Numbered from the stretch's first letter, positions 26,738-36,372 are shown. The stretch is DNA of 64,000 bases from Clostridia bacterium (GCA_017436255.1 JAFSDK010000044.1:17281-81280); one strand, 5' to 3'. The notes: generated by a model not told the origin, from the letters alone. Numbers and translations are program-made.

Positions 26738-28222
26738 ATGAACTACATAAGTACAAGAAATAAAAATATTAAAGTGTCTGCGGCACAAGCTATATCGCAG
26801 GGCATTTCAAAAGACGGTGGCCTTTTCGTACCGGAAACAATACCTGCCTTAACAGAAGCAGATTTTAATAAGCTTAAGAGTATGAGTTATGTCGAGCGTG
26901 CCGCATTTGTTTTGAAATTATTTCTTACAGATTTTACCGATGAAGAAATCGATTATTGTGTAAAGGGTGCATATCTTGGCAGTTTTGATAACGATAATCC
27001 CGCACCTTTAAAGAATATCGGCGGTAACACAAATATTCTTGAACTTTGGCATGGTCCTACCTGTGCTTTTAAGGATTTGGCTTTGCAACTTTTACCATAT
27101 TTACTTACAACATCTGCTAAAAAGGTTAGTGGTGGTAAAGAGATTGTAATATTGGTTGCTACCAGTGGTGATACCGGTAAGGCTGCACTTGAGGGCTTTT
27201 GTGATGTTGAAAACACAAAGATTATTGTGTTTTATCCAAACGATGGCGTAAGTGCCATGCAGAAATTGCAAATGGATACTCAAAAAGGTGATAACGTATT
27301 TGTTTGCGCAATCAATGGTAACTTTGACGATGCACAAACAGGTGTTAAAAAAATCTTTACCGATAATTCTGTTGCCGAAATTTTAGAAAAGGCTAATATG
27401 CAGTTTTCAAGTGCCAACTCAATTAACTGGGGACGTTTGGCACCGCAGATTATTTATTATATTTCTGCATATTGTGATATGTTAAAAGAAGGCACAGATT
27501 TATCAAATGGATTTAACGTTGTAGTACCTACAGGAAACTTTGGTAATATTCTTGCGGCATATTACGCAAAGGTAATGGGTGTACCGATTAATAAATTAAT
27601 TTGTGCTTCAAATGCTAATAATGTTTTAACTGATTTTATAAATACAGGTATTTATGATCGTAACCGCAAATTCTATACAACCATATCACCATCAATGGAT
27701 ATTCTAATTTCAAGTAATCTTGAAAGAATGTTGTTTGAAATCTGTGGCAGAGATGATAAAACGGTTGCTGCTTTACAGGCAGACCTTAATTCAAATGGTA
27801 AATACACAGTATCTGACGAAATTGCCAATAAGTTTAAAGACCTGTTCTTTGGCGGATGTTGCGATGATGAAAAAACATTGTCAACTATAAAAGATACATT
27901 TAATAACAAAGATTATTTGTGCGATACACATACTGCAGTAGCGGTAAACGTTTATAATAATTACGTTGAAACTACGGGTGATAACCGTCCTGCCGTAATT
28001 GCTTCAACCGCTTCGCCTTATAAATTTGCAAATAGTGTTTTAGAGGGAATAGGTGAAGAAATTTGTAGCGATGAATTTTCAACCGTTGAAAAACTTTCTT
28101 CAATTTCAGGTGTGCCTGTTCCTGCGCCTATTGATGCATTAAAAAATGCATCACCGCGCTTTAACAACGTTTGTGAAAAGCAAGATATGATAAAGGTAGT
28201 TCTTAAAAATCTTGGTTTATAA
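26738..28222 (+). CDS. thrC: Threonine synthase
   Basis: A 494-residue PLP enzyme converting O-phosphohomoserine to threonine. The N-terminal YISTRNKN and SKDGGLFVPE segments are typical. The PLP lysine is in GPTCAFKDLALQ (near residue 112), and VATSGDTGKAALEGF binds the phosphate. Length corresponds to the long (about 490 residue) class. ATG follows AGGGGA. No thrB or hom lies beside it, and no T-box leader is visible before it. Confidence 0.96.
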   Translation: MNYISTRNKNIKVSAAQAISQGISKDGGLFVPETIPALTEADFNKLKSMSYVERAAFVLKLFLTDFTDEEIDYCVKGAYLGSFDNDNPAPLKNIGGNTNILELWHGPTCAFKDLALQLLPYLLTTSAKKVSGGKEIVILVATSGDTGKAALEGFCDVENTKIIVFYPNDGVSAMQKLQMDTQKGDNVFVCAINGNFDDAQTGVKKIFTDNSVAEILEKANMQFSSANSINWGRLAPQIIYYISAYCDMLKEGTDLSNGFNVVVPTGNFGNILAAYYAKVMGVPINKLICASNANNVLTDFINTGIYDRNRKFYTTISPSMDILISSNLERMLFEICGRDDKTVAALQADLNSNGKYTVSDEIANKFKDLFFGGCCDDEKTLSTIKDTFNNKDYLCDTHTAVAVNVYNNYVETTGDNRPAVIASTASPYKFANSVLEGIGEEICSDEFSTVEKLSSISGVPVPAPIDALKNASPRFNNVCEKQDMIKVVLKNLGL

Positions 28223-28225
28223 TTA

Positions 28226-28252
28226 AAATACCCTGCGAAATGCAGGGTATTT
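28226..28252. terminator. Bidirectional terminator between thrC and the DUF1540 gene
   Basis: An 11-bp stem AAATACCCTGC / GCAGGGTATTT with a 5-base loop. The T-run on each side is short. Confidence 0.7.
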
Positions 28253-28265
28253 GTTCGGTAAATAC

Positions 28266-28421
28266 TTATTTTGCTTTATATGTGTCGCACAGTGCATCGG
28301 TTCCGTTGCAATTAATAGTAGAACCAACTTTTATGCAACCTGCAACGCAGCTATTGTCTTTTGCATGGTATTCACAGTCTTGTACGTGGCAAATAATGCC
28401 ATTAATTTTGTTTTCTGTCAT
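28266..28421 (-). CDS. DUF1540-type cysteine-rich miniprotein
   Basis: A 51-residue protein with six cysteines arranged as ICHVQDCEYH, SCVAGCIKVG, NCNG and LCDTY, the pattern of single-unit DUF1540 proteins, which probably bind a metal. ATG follows AGAAAGGA by 7 bases, and a terminator lies just after the stop. The function of the family is unknown; members are common in spore-forming Clostridia. It is encoded opposite to both neighbours. Confidence 0.85.
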   Translation of the reverse strand: MTENKINGIICHVQDCEYHAKDNSCVAGCIKVGSTINCNGTDALCDTYKAK

Positions 28422-28516
28422 TTTTATTTATCCTTTCTGTAAATTTGACTTATTTTAAGTCTAATTTATTATTAGCTGGTTATAGGCTATTATTCTGTTA
28501 AAGGGGTGTGATTTTT

Positions 28517-29200
28517 TTGGCTTTATATACAATTTCTGATTTGCATTTATCGTTTGGTGCTGATAAACCGATGGATGTTTTTCGCGGCTGGGAAAATTAT
28601 ACCGATCGTATTATTGCTAATTGGAATAGAGTAATTACCGATAATGATACTGTTGTTTTACCCGGCGACTTTTCTTGGGGACTGAAAATAGAAGAAACTC
28701 TAAATGATTTTAAATTTTTAAATCGTTTAAACGGTCGTAAGATTATCGGTAAAGGTAACCACGATTTATGGTGGGGAACAAAAAAGAAAATAGAAGAATT
28801 TTTTGAACAAAATGAAATTAAAAATGTTGATATACTGTTTAACAATGCATTTTTAGTTGACGGAATTTCGGTTTGCGGTTCTCGCGGTTGGTTTTTTGAC
28901 AGTAATGATTCGGACAATAAAATTATTAAACGAGAGGCGGCAAGACTTGAAACCTCAATAAAGGAGGGTATAGCTCTCGGTGGTGAACCTATCGTGTTTA
29001 TTCATTATCCGCCTGTATATGCCGATATGGTTTGTCGCGAAATTTTCGATGTAATTAAAAAGTATAACGTTAAAAGAGTTTATCATGGACATATTCATGG
29101 TGCAGGATTTAATAAGGCGGTATCACATTTTGATGGTGTCGATTTTAAATTAGTGTCGTGTGATTGCGTCGATTTTACTCCCATTTTTGTTAAAAGATAA
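28517..29200 (+). CDS. Cytoplasmic metallophosphoesterase
   Basis: A 227-residue calcineurin-like phosphoesterase with all metal motifs: SDLHL at the N-terminus, PGDFSWG, GKGNHDLWW, IHYPP and YHGHIHG. It has no signal peptide, so it acts in the cytoplasm; substrate unknown. I choose the TTG at 28517 (AGGGG lies about 10 bases upstream) rather than the GTG at 28508, which overlaps the ribosome site. It is the second phosphoesterase of this fold in the window, unrelated in architecture to the secreted one at 0-3.7 kb. Confidence 0.88.
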   Translation: MALYTISDLHLSFGADKPMDVFRGWENYTDRIIANWNRVITDNDTVVLPGDFSWGLKIEETLNDFKFLNRLNGRKIIGKGNHDLWWGTKKKIEEFFEQNEIKNVDILFNNAFLVDGISVCGSRGWFFDSNDSDNKIIKREAARLETSIKEGIALGGEPIVFIHYPPVYADMVCREIFDVIKKYNVKRVYHGHIHGAGFNKAVSHFDGVDFKLVSCDCVDFTPIFVKR

Positions 29201-29288
29201 AATTTTTCATTTTTTTCAAAAAAAAGTGGAAAAATTTAGATATATATGTTATAGTATTATGAGATAAATTGTGCGGAGGTATAATATT

Positions 29289-30701
29289 ATGAGTTTAAAA
29301 GCATCAAAAAAGGTTGATACCAATAGGTATGAACTAGAAATCATTATTGATAAGGAGACATTTGCTAAGGCTAATTTGCAAGCATATCGTGAAAACGTTA
29401 AGAAAATAAATGTTCCCGGTTTCAGAAAGGGTAAGGCTCCTTTCAGCATCTTGAAGAGTATGTATGGTGAAGGCGTATTTTATGAGGACGCTTTAAACAT
29501 TCTTTATCCCGACGCTGTTGAGGGCGCAATTAAAGAGGCTAACCTTAAGTTTGTTGATGATAAGATCGACTTTGATATGGTATCTATTGGCGAAGAAGGC
29601 GCACACTTCAAGGTAACTATTACTGTTTATCCCGAAGTTACCGTAGGCGACTACAAGGGCATTAAAGCAGAAAAGATTGCCGTAGAAGTTACCGATAGTG
29701 AAATCGAAGAAGAGGTTGCAAGACTTGCAGACCGTAACGCTCGTATGATTGAGATTACAGACAGAGCAGCTGAAATGGGTGACACCGCAGTTATCGATTT
29801 TGAAGGCTTTATTGATGATAAGGCATTTGAAGGTGGTAAGGGCGAAGCTTTTGCTTTAGCACTCGGTTCAGGTCAGTTTATCCCCGGTTTTGAAGAGCAG
29901 GTAGCAGGTCACAACGTTGGTGAAGAATTCGACGTAAACGTCAACTTCCCAGAAGAGTATCAGGCAGAAGAACTTGCAGGCAAGCCGGCAGTATTCAAGG
30001 TTAAGATTCTTGAAATTAAGACTCGTGAATTACCTGCTATTGACGATGAGTTTGCTAAGGATGTAAGTGAGTTTGATACACTTGATGAGTTGAAGGCTGA
30101 CTTAAAGGCTAAGGCTATTGAGAGAAAGAATAAGGCTGCTGATGAGCAGGTTGAAAATGATATCGTTGATAAAATTGTTGATGATATGAAGGCTGAAATT
30201 CCTGAGGCTATGATTACAAATCGCGTTAAGCAGATGGTTCAAGATTTTGCATACCGTCTACAGATGCAGGGTATGAATATTGAAACATATATTCAGTACA
30301 CCGGTACCGATATGGCAGAGTTTGAAAAGACCTTCCGTCCTCAGGCTGAAAAACAAGTTAAGATGCGTTTGGCTCTTGAAAAGATTGTTGAACTTGAAAA
30401 TATCGTTCCTACTGAGGAAGATATCAACGCTCAGATTGATAAGATGGCAGCTCAGTATGGTATTACTTCAGAGCAGGTTAAGAATGCAGTTCCTGCAGAA
30501 GAAATTGCTAAGGACTTAGCAGTTAATAAGGCTATCGATCTTGTTAAAGAAAGTGCAGTGATTACAGAAGTTAAAGAAAAAAAGGCTACTGCTAAGAAAA
30601 CTACTGCAAAGAAAGAAGACGGAGAGAAAAAGCCCGCCGCTAAGAAAACAACCGCAAAAAAAACCACAACTAAAAAGGCTGATACAAAAGAAGCTGAATA
30701 A
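29289..30701 (+). CDS. tig: Trigger factor with basic histone-like C-terminal extension
   Basis: A 470-residue ribosome-associated chaperone and prolyl isomerase. The ribosome-binding signature is GFRKGKAPF (about residue 45), the FKBP-type domain spans about 150-245 (GDTAVIDFEGF through FIPGFEEQ), and the helical C-domain reaches about 425. Beyond that, about 42 residues form a Lys/Ala/Thr-rich tail with repeated AKKT units, like histone H1 or AlgP tails, absent from typical trigger factors. ATG 29289 follows GGAGG by 9 bases. tig precedes clpP and clpX, the conserved protein-folding and degradation cluster. Confidence 0.96.
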   Translation: MSLKASKKVDTNRYELEIIIDKETFAKANLQAYRENVKKINVPGFRKGKAPFSILKSMYGEGVFYEDALNILYPDAVEGAIKEANLKFVDDKIDFDMVSIGEEGAHFKVTITVYPEVTVGDYKGIKAEKIAVEVTDSEIEEEVARLADRNARMIEITDRAAEMGDTAVIDFEGFIDDKAFEGGKGEAFALALGSGQFIPGFEEQVAGHNVGEEFDVNVNFPEEYQAEELAGKPAVFKVKILEIKTRELPAIDDEFAKDVSEFDTLDELKADLKAKAIERKNKAADEQVENDIVDKIVDDMKAEIPEAMITNRVKQMVQDFAYRLQMQGMNIETYIQYTGTDMAEFEKTFRPQAEKQVKMRLALEKIVELENIVPTEEDINAQIDKMAAQYGITSEQVKNAVPAEEIAKDLAVNKAIDLVKESAVITEVKEKKATAKKTTAKKEDGEKKPAAKKTTAKKTTTKKADTKEAE

Positions 30702-30744
30702 TTGATTATTATTTTAAAGTTATGTTCATACTTATTTATAACGA

Positions 30745-30771
30745 GGAGAAACGGGGTCAAACTGTTTCTCC
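30745..30771 (+). terminator. Weak hairpin between tig and clpP
   Basis: An 8-bp stem GGAGAAAC / GTTTCTCC with an 11-base loop, followed by AAGTTAATTTTT. It could reduce read-through from tig or protect the mRNA end. Confidence 0.45.
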
Positions 30772-30800
30772 AAGTTAATTTTTGATTGGAGGTATCATTT

Positions 30801-31388
30801 ATGGATATGAGTTTAGTACCTTACGTTGTAGAACAAACAAGTCGTGGTGAGCGTTCATATGATATTTTTTCTCGATTGCTTAACGACCGTATAATTATGC
30901 TTTGTGACCAGGTTAATGATACTACGGCAAGTCTTGTAATTGCTCAACTTTTGTATCTTGAGGCACAAGACCCCGATAAAGACATTAGCTTTTATATCAA
31001 CAGTCCCGGTGGTTCTGTATCGGCCGGTATGGCTATTTATGATACAATGCAATATATCAAATGTGACGTTAGCACTATTTGTATTGGTATGGCCGCAAGC
31101 ATGGGCGCTTTTTTACTTTCAGCCGGTGCAAAGGGTAAACGTTATGCTTTACCTAACAGTGAAATTATGATTCATCAGCCCTTAGGCGCTGCCGAAGGTC
31201 AGGCAACTGATATTTTAATTCATGCGCGCCATATTGAAAAGACAAGAGAAAGACTTAATAGAATTTTAGCAGAAAACACAGGTAAAGATATTGAAGAAAT
31301 CCGCAAGGATACAGAGCGCGATAACTTTATGAGTGCTAGCGAAGCTGCTGAATATGGTCTTATTGATAAAGTAATCGCCAAAAGGTAG
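30801..31388 (+). CDS. clpP: ATP-dependent Clp protease proteolytic subunit
   Basis: A 195-residue serine peptidase that forms the tetradecameric Clp chamber. Catalytic Ser lies in [12 protein letters not shown] and His in EIMIHQPLG, with Asp in the following helix. The N-terminal [23 protein letters not shown] is canonical. I start at ATG 30801, after GGAGG by 8 bases. clpX lies 8 bases downstream, so protease and unfoldase are made together. Confidence 0.98.
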   Translation: MDMSLVPYVVEQTSRGERSYDIFSRLLNDRIIMLCDQVNDTTASLVIAQLLYLEAQDPDKDISFYINSPGGSVSAGMAIYDTMQYIKCDVSTICIGMAASMGAFLLSAGAKGKRYALPNSEIMIHQPLGAAEGQATDILIHARHIEKTRERLNRILAENTGKDIEEIRKDTERDNFMSASEAAEYGLIDKVIAKR

Positions 31389-31396
31389 GAATTCTT

Positions 31397-32644
31397 ATGG
31401 CAGGCAAAGATAAAGAAAAAATAGTTCAGTGTTCGTTCTGCGGTAAAACACAGGATGAAACTGTTCGTCTTATTGAGGGACCGGGCGTATTTATTTGTGA
31501 CGGTTGTGTTTCGTTCTGCAACTCACTTTTACTAGATGATGATGAGTTTTTAGGTAGTAAGAAAAACAACTCAAAAAAGAAGAAGGAAAAAGAGTTTGTT
31601 TTACCAAAACCGCAAGAGATTAAGGCGAAACTTGACGAGTACGTTATTGGTCAAGATGATGCTAAAAAAACTCTTTCGGTTGCTGTTTATAATCATTATA
31701 AGCGTATTTTTAAAAATACCGATAATGATATAGAAATAAACAAAAGCAACGTTGTATTACTTGGACCTACAGGTGTTGGCAAAACACTTTTAGCACAAAC
31801 CTTAGCAAAGATTATTGACGTACCGATTGCTATAACCGATGCGACCACCTTGACTGAAGCAGGTTATGTTGGTGAAGATGTTGAAAATATTTTGTTACGT
31901 CTGATTCAGGCGGCGGATTTCGATATTGAACGTGCGCAACACGGCATTATTTACGTTGATGAAATTGATAAAATAGGAAGAAAATCTGAAAACACTTCAA
32001 TTACACGTGACGTAAGCGGCGAAGGTGTGCAACAAGCGTTACTAAAAATACTTGAGGGTGTTGTTGCTAACGTACCTCCGCAAGGCGGCAGAAAGCACCC
32101 GCATCAAGAGTTTTTGACGATTGATACTACTAATATTCTTTTTATTTGTGCAGGTGCGTTTGACGGGCTTGACAAGATAGTTGAAAAAAGAGTTGGTGGT
32201 TCATGTGTCGGTTTTGGTGCCGATGTTAAGTCAAAGTCTGACCGCCAAAAAGAGATTGCTGAACAGGAAATCACTCATCAAGATTTGGTTAAGTTCGGTA
32301 TGATACCCGAACTCGTCGGTCGTCTACCCGTTGTAACGGCTCTTGAGGCGCTTGATGAGGATACGTTAATTAAAGTAATGACTGAACCTAAAAACTCAAT
32401 TATAAAACAATACAAAGCACTTTTCTCAATGGATGGTGTTGAACTTGAGTTTGATAAATCGGCTCTTCAAAAAATTGCTAAACTTGCAATTGAACGAAAA
32501 ACGGGCGCTAGAGGTTTAAGGTCAATTATTGAGTCAACTCTTAAAGAGATTATGTTTAGTACACCCTCAGATGCTTCAATTTTTTCAATAACTATTACGG
32601 ATGAAACTGTTGAAGGTGGTAAACCTATTATTAAGCATAAATAA
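31397..32644 (+). CDS. clpX: ATP-dependent Clp protease ATP-binding subunit ClpX
   Basis: A 415-residue AAA+ unfoldase that feeds substrates to ClpP. The N-terminal zinc-binding domain has paired cysteines CSFCGK and CDGCV. Walker A is GPTGVGKT, Walker B is [11 protein letters not shown], and [13 protein letters not shown] resembles the substrate-gripping loop region. The ClpP-docking region appears as [11 protein letters not shown] with flanking residues. Length is standard. Confidence 0.97.
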   Translation: MAGKDKEKIVQCSFCGKTQDETVRLIEGPGVFICDGCVSFCNSLLLDDDEFLGSKKNNSKKKKEKEFVLPKPQEIKAKLDEYVIGQDDAKKTLSVAVYNHYKRIFKNTDNDIEINKSNVVLLGPTGVGKTLLAQTLAKIIDVPIAITDATTLTEAGYVGEDVENILLRLIQAADFDIERAQHGIIYVDEIDKIGRKSENTSITRDVSGEGVQQALLKILEGVVANVPPQGGRKHPHQEFLTIDTTNILFICAGAFDGLDKIVEKRVGGSCVGFGADVKSKSDRQKEIAEQEITHQDLVKFGMIPELVGRLPVVTALEALDEDTLIKVMTEPKNSIIKQYKALFSMDGVELEFDKSALQKIAKLAIERKTGARGLRSIIESTLKEIMFSTPSDASIFSITITDETVEGGKPIIKHK

Positions 32645-32646
32645 GT

Positions 32647-32672
32647 AAAGGCAGCCTTTGGCTGCCTTTTTT
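32647..32672 (+). terminator. Intrinsic terminator of tig-clpP-clpX
   Basis: A 10-bp stem AAAGGCAGCC / GGCTGCCTTT with a 3-base loop and a T6 run. Confidence 0.92.
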
Positions 32673-32685
32673 AGAGGTAATTTGT

Positions 32686-34296
32686 TTGAAATTTAAAGAA
32701 TTTGAATTGTCTGATATTGAAAAGTTATCACCATTGATTACAAATAAAATATCGCCATCTTGTGAAAATACACTGCTGAATTTAGCGGTGTGGTACCCGT
32801 CGTATAATCCGCTTTTTTATGTTGACGGCAAAGACGTATATATCAGAATTGACGATAAGAACGGACCTGTTTTTTCTTTGATGCTTTGCAGTGATGTCGA
32901 AAAGTCGGTAAACAAGATTTGTGAATATTGCGCTAAAGAAAATATTATTCCGCAATTTTTACTTGAAGATGATAAAGTACTGAATGAGTTTAATGATAAA
33001 TTCGGTAGTGAATATTTTATTTACGAAGTGAGAGATGCTGCAGAGTATATATATAAACAAAGTGATTTAGCAGAACTTTCCGGTAAAAAATATCATTCTA
33101 AGCGTAATCACATTTCGGCGTTTACCAAAAAATTTAATTGGCAATATGAAGATTTAAGTGATATTAATAAAGAAGATTTTTTGATGATGTCAGATGAGTG
33201 GTATGCTGATAATCCGCAAAAAGTAAATGCTGAAACGATGGTTGAACGCAATGGCATACATTTTTTGGTGCAAAATATGTCAAAATTCAGCGTTTCTGGT
33301 GGTTTAATTCGTATCGATGGCAAGGTTGTTGCCATAACACTTGGCGCCGCTATAAACGAAAACGTGTTTGACGTAATGTTTGAAAAAGCATTTAGTGATT
33401 ATCCAGGTGCATATGCCGTAATTAATAGAGAATTTGCAAGACGTATAAAACACGAATTGATAAATAGGGAAGAAGACCTTGGTATTGAAGGGTTGCGTAA
33501 AGCCAAACTTTCATATAAACCACATCAACTTTTAAGAAAATATATTGCAGTTCCAATTTCAATATACAATTCTTCTAAAAAGTTGCATATGGATACCTTT
33601 AAGGGTGAAACAGAAAATTCTACCAATGGGTTATTAAGTCGATTTTTTAAAGATTGTTTTTTTATTCAAAAAGACGGTGAAATAATAAGTCAACTTTTTG
33701 TAATTAGTGCAACTTTAAATGATAATTCGGTCGGTTATATTTATGCCGCTGCTACAAAGCCAGAATTTCGCTCAAAGGGGCTTATGCGCAGTCTAATCGA
33801 AAAAGCGAAAGAATATTACGATGTTCTTGCCTTGAAACCCGCCGAGCAAAGCCTGTATAACTATTATGAAAAGTTAGGATTTACTACCGCATTTTATAAT
33901 AATGAAATTACAGAAATTAAAGGAAATAACACCATTGAGATTAAAAAAATAAAGGATATTGATGAGTTTATTGCAGTAAGGAATTTATTGTTGCCTGAAA
34001 ACTCATTAAATCTTTGCGATGAGGCACTTGAATATGTGCTTGAACAGTATGAGGTTTATACCGATAAAGGCGATTTAAAGCAAAATTTAGCAGTATTTTA
34101 CGTTGAAGACGGCGTGGTTAATATACGCGAACTGTTGTCAGACGAAAACCGCGATGTTTTTGTTGCCTCAATTCTTAAACTTACGAATTGTAATAAGCTT
34201 TCAGCACTGGTACCAAGTGAAAGTTTCGGACTTCGTTCGGGTATGATTTACCCGTCGGATAATGGTGTAAATTATCTTGGTTTAGCGTTAGATTAA
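32686..34296 (+). CDS. DUF2156-type acyl/aminoacyl transferase fused to GNAT domain
   Basis: A 536-residue protein. Residues 1-300 match the DUF2156 family (GNAT fold, related to phosphatidylglycerol lysyltransferases), with the SGKKYHSKRNHISAFTKKF core. Residues about 300-400 form a second acetyltransferase domain with the acetyl-CoA loop region AATKPEFRSKGLMRSLIEKA and the YEKLGF turn. A further 140-residue domain ends the protein. Two transferase folds in one chain suggest transfer of an acyl or aminoacyl group, but the substrate is unknown. It starts at TTG 32686 (AGAGG lies 8 bases upstream). It is monocistronic, with terminators on both sides. Confidence 0.75.
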   Translation: MKFKEFELSDIEKLSPLITNKISPSCENTLLNLAVWYPSYNPLFYVDGKDVYIRIDDKNGPVFSLMLCSDVEKSVNKICEYCAKENIIPQFLLEDDKVLNEFNDKFGSEYFIYEVRDAAEYIYKQSDLAELSGKKYHSKRNHISAFTKKFNWQYEDLSDINKEDFLMMSDEWYADNPQKVNAETMVERNGIHFLVQNMSKFSVSGGLIRIDGKVVAITLGAAINENVFDVMFEKAFSDYPGAYAVINREFARRIKHELINREEDLGIEGLRKAKLSYKPHQLLRKYIAVPISIYNSSKKLHMDTFKGETENSTNGLLSRFFKDCFFIQKDGEIISQLFVISATLNDNSVGYIYAAATKPEFRSKGLMRSLIEKAKEYYDVLALKPAEQSLYNYYEKLGFTTAFYNNEITEIKGNNTIEIKKIKDIDEFIAVRNLLLPENSLNLCDEALEYVLEQYEVYTDKGDLKQNLAVFYVEDGVVNIRELLSDENRDVFVASILKLTNCNKLSALVPSESFGLRSGMIYPSDNGVNYLGLALD

Positions 34297-34297
34297 A

Positions 34298-34324
34298 AAA
34301 AGAGATGCTTAGCATCTCTTTTTT
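34298..34324. terminator. Bidirectional terminator
   Basis: Stem AAAAGAGATGC / GCATCTCTTTT with a 3-base loop and A/T runs on both sides, between the convergent DUF2156 fusion and ogg genes. Confidence 0.88.
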
Positions 34325-35150
34325 ATATGTTTAATTTAGTTTCTCTGGCATAAAAGAATATGTACTGTTGAATAATGCCCGCATATTGACTTGTGGATTC
34401 AGGCAATTCGCCGCCAAACAAAACGTCAAGAGCACGTCTAATCCACACGTCTTTTGGGAATGCATCTAATCTACCCATACCATATAGCATCGCACAATCG
34501 GCCACCTTTGCACCAACACCGTATATAGTCATAAGTTGATTTCGTGTTTCATCGGTTGACTTTTTATTTAATTTGGCAAAATCAATTTCACCGCTTGCAA
34601 CCTTTTTCGCTGCATCAAGTATGTATTTTGCTCTAAAACCGCTTCTAAGTACTTGAAGATCATCAAGACTTAAATTTGAAATTTTTTGTGCAGTCGGGAA
34701 GGAGTAGCCGCCCTTTATCTCATTACCGAAGTTTACACATAAACGTTCAACAATACCTTTAATTCGCGGTATGTTGTTGTTTTGTGAAATTATGAAAGAG
34801 CAAAGCGCTTCCCATGGGTCTTGGCGAAGAATACGTATTCCGTAACCGTATGAAGCGGCAGTTTTTAATGTATCATTATGTGAAATATTTTTAATAATAT
34901 CAGTATAATCACGATCAATGTCAAAATACGGACGCCATATTCTGTTAAATGTCATTTCATCTGTATTAAAAAATGTTATACAATCATCGGTCTGCTTTAG
35001 TTTAAGAAATTGACCAAAGGCGATACCTTGCCAAATATCATTATCATCTTTAGACCAACGAAAAGCCTGACCACAGTCAAGTGTTTGGGCAATATTGAAA
35101 TTTTTAATATCGGTTAAAATTACATTATTGTTTATATATTTAATATTCAT
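34323..35150 (-). CDS. ogg: 8-oxoguanine DNA glycosylase
   Basis: A 275-residue base-excision repair enzyme. The N-terminal CGQAFRW motif, DPWEALCSFIISQNNN, the catalytic lysine in SGFRAKYI and the helix-hairpin-helix GVGAKVADCAML followed by DAFPKDVWIRR (catalytic Asp) are all present, the layout of OGG1-type enzymes. I choose ATG 35150, which follows GGAG by 8 bases; a GTG at 35159 overlaps that site. It stands alone and is divergent from the next gene. Confidence 0.94.
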   Translation of the reverse strand: MNIKYINNNVILTDIKNFNIAQTLDCGQAFRWSKDDNDIWQGIAFGQFLKLKQTDDCITFFNTDEMTFNRIWRPYFDIDRDYTDIIKNISHNDTLKTAASYGYGIRILRQDPWEALCSFIISQNNNIPRIKGIVERLCVNFGNEIKGGYSFPTAQKISNLSLDDLQVLRSGFRAKYILDAAKKVASGEIDFAKLNKKSTDETRNQLMTIYGVGAKVADCAMLYGMGRLDAFPKDVWIRRALDVLFGGELPESTSQYAGIIQQYIFFYARETKLNI

Positions 35151-35221
35151 CAATAACACTCCAAAAAATATATTTAAATTTTATCACAAATATTGTATAA
35201 TAACAAGAGGAGATGATATAA

Positions 35222-35911
35222 ATGAGAGATGATATTTGCACTATACCCGTCAGTGAGGTATTTGAAGTTAATGACGGTTGTCCAATTTGCCGTATGAAAA
35301 AGACGGTGGAAACACATATTATTGATTACATAATGGGTGCGGCTATGATGGAGCCTGACGTTAGAATAGAAACAAATAAAAAAGGTTTTTGTCGTGAGCA
35401 TTTTTCTGATATGCTTTCACACAGGGGCAGACTGGCACTTGCTTTAATGATAGAAACCCACCTTGATGAGCAAAAAAAGGTGATTTTTGACGGCAAACTC
35501 TTTAACTCACCTATTAAAAAAGCAAGTAAAGTAAGCCGACTAAATGAGTCTTGCTTTATTTGTGATAAAATTGAGTGGGGTATGTCGCGAATGATTGAAA
35601 CACTTTATCGTTGTTACGAAACAGAGATGGATTTTCGCGATTTATTTAATAATCAAAAAATGTTCTGTCTTCCACATTATGAAATGCTTGTAAATAATAT
35701 GGATAAAAAGAAAATGCGCAATTACGGTGACGCCTTCTTAAATAATGTTTCAAGAATTACCGAGGAATATTTATCAACTTTAACTACCGATATTAAAAAT
35801 TATTGCAAGGTGTATAACTATCAAGGCAATAAAGAAAATTGTGATTGGGAAAATGCCAAAGATTCGGTTGAAAGATCGATAGGATTTCTAACTGCAAAGA
35901 ACTTCGAATAA
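35222..35911 (+). CDS. Cysteine-rich DUF6062-like protein
   Basis: A 229-residue cytoplasmic protein with two similar halves, each holding a CxxC and a later Cys-x-x-His: CPICRM and FCREHF in the first, CFICDK and FCLPHY in the second. This strongly suggests two zinc or Fe-S sites. I recall this layout as DUF6062, whose function is unknown. ATG follows GAGGAG by 7 bases. It is divergent from ogg; a TATAAT lies about 20 bases upstream of the start. Confidence 0.7.
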   Translation: MRDDICTIPVSEVFEVNDGCPICRMKKTVETHIIDYIMGAAMMEPDVRIETNKKGFCREHFSDMLSHRGRLALALMIETHLDEQKKVIFDGKLFNSPIKKASKVSRLNESCFICDKIEWGMSRMIETLYRCYETEMDFRDLFNNQKMFCLPHYEMLVNNMDKKKMRNYGDAFLNNVSRITEEYLSTLTTDIKNYCKVYNYQGNKENCDWENAKDSVERSIGFLTAKNFE

Positions 35912-35918
35912 TGTCGAA
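35912..35918 (+). promoter_or_regulatory. Possible Spo0A box
   Basis: TGTCGAA, seven of the eight bases of the 0A-box consensus TTGTCGAA, immediately after the DUF6062-like stop and 170 bases before the 91-residue protein. Two TTATTAAC octamers 12 bases apart (35990 and 36002) and one inverted copy (35951) lie in the same gap. The short match may be chance. Confidence 0.35.
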
Positions 35919-36083
35919 AACTTTACATAATACGCAAAAACAGCCCATTTGTTAATAACTTTTCGCCTAAAATACGGCACTTTTTCAACTTATTAACCGA
36001 GTTATTAACATTTTTATGTTAACCTGAATATTGAGGTTTAATTTTGCCAAAAATATTTTTAAGTAAAATTTGGTGGTGTTTTT

Positions 36084-36359
36084 TTGGTAAAAGGTGTAAA
36101 TAAAACGGTTATTGAAATTAACGATACAGGTAGCGTAATGTTTGATAAGGTTGTGTTATTTGTTAGTCCTCAGTATGGTAATATTAGTACAAAACGCTTA
36201 AGTAGTGAGGCGCAAAATCTTATTGGTAAATTTGAGTCTGATATATACCGTACACCCGGCGTAAGAAAGCGCTTTAAACTTAAGCGCAGAATTCGTACAA
36301 TTGTTTCTGTTGCAGTAGCTTCGGTTCTTGCGGCCGTAGTGCTATTAATTATTTTTTAA
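36084..36359 (+). CDS. Small tail-anchored membrane protein
   Basis: A 91-residue protein starting at TTG (GGTGGTG about 6 bases upstream). Residues 1-60 are soluble; a basic cluster (KRFKLKRRIR) precedes a C-terminal hydrophobic helix ending with the protein, so it should be inserted post-translationally. It is not a family I recognise. A strong terminator follows at once. The preceding gap holds a possible Spo0A box, so a sporulation link is possible but unproven. Confidence 0.6.
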   Translation: MVKGVNKTVIEINDTGSVMFDKVVLFVSPQYGNISTKRLSSEAQNLIGKFESDIYRTPGVRKRFKLKRRIRTIVSVAVASVLAAVVLLIIF

Positions 36360-36372
36360 TAAAGTGTAAATT

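Noticed and set aside
26738-26760. T-box or riboswitch before thrC
   Set aside because: thrC starts 9 bases after the beta-helix gene, so there is no room for a leader.
28240-28458. Plus-strand ORFs of 63-72 codons after thrC
   Set aside because: They are shadows of the DUF1540 gene on the minus strand, which has a good ribosome site and the conserved cysteine pattern.
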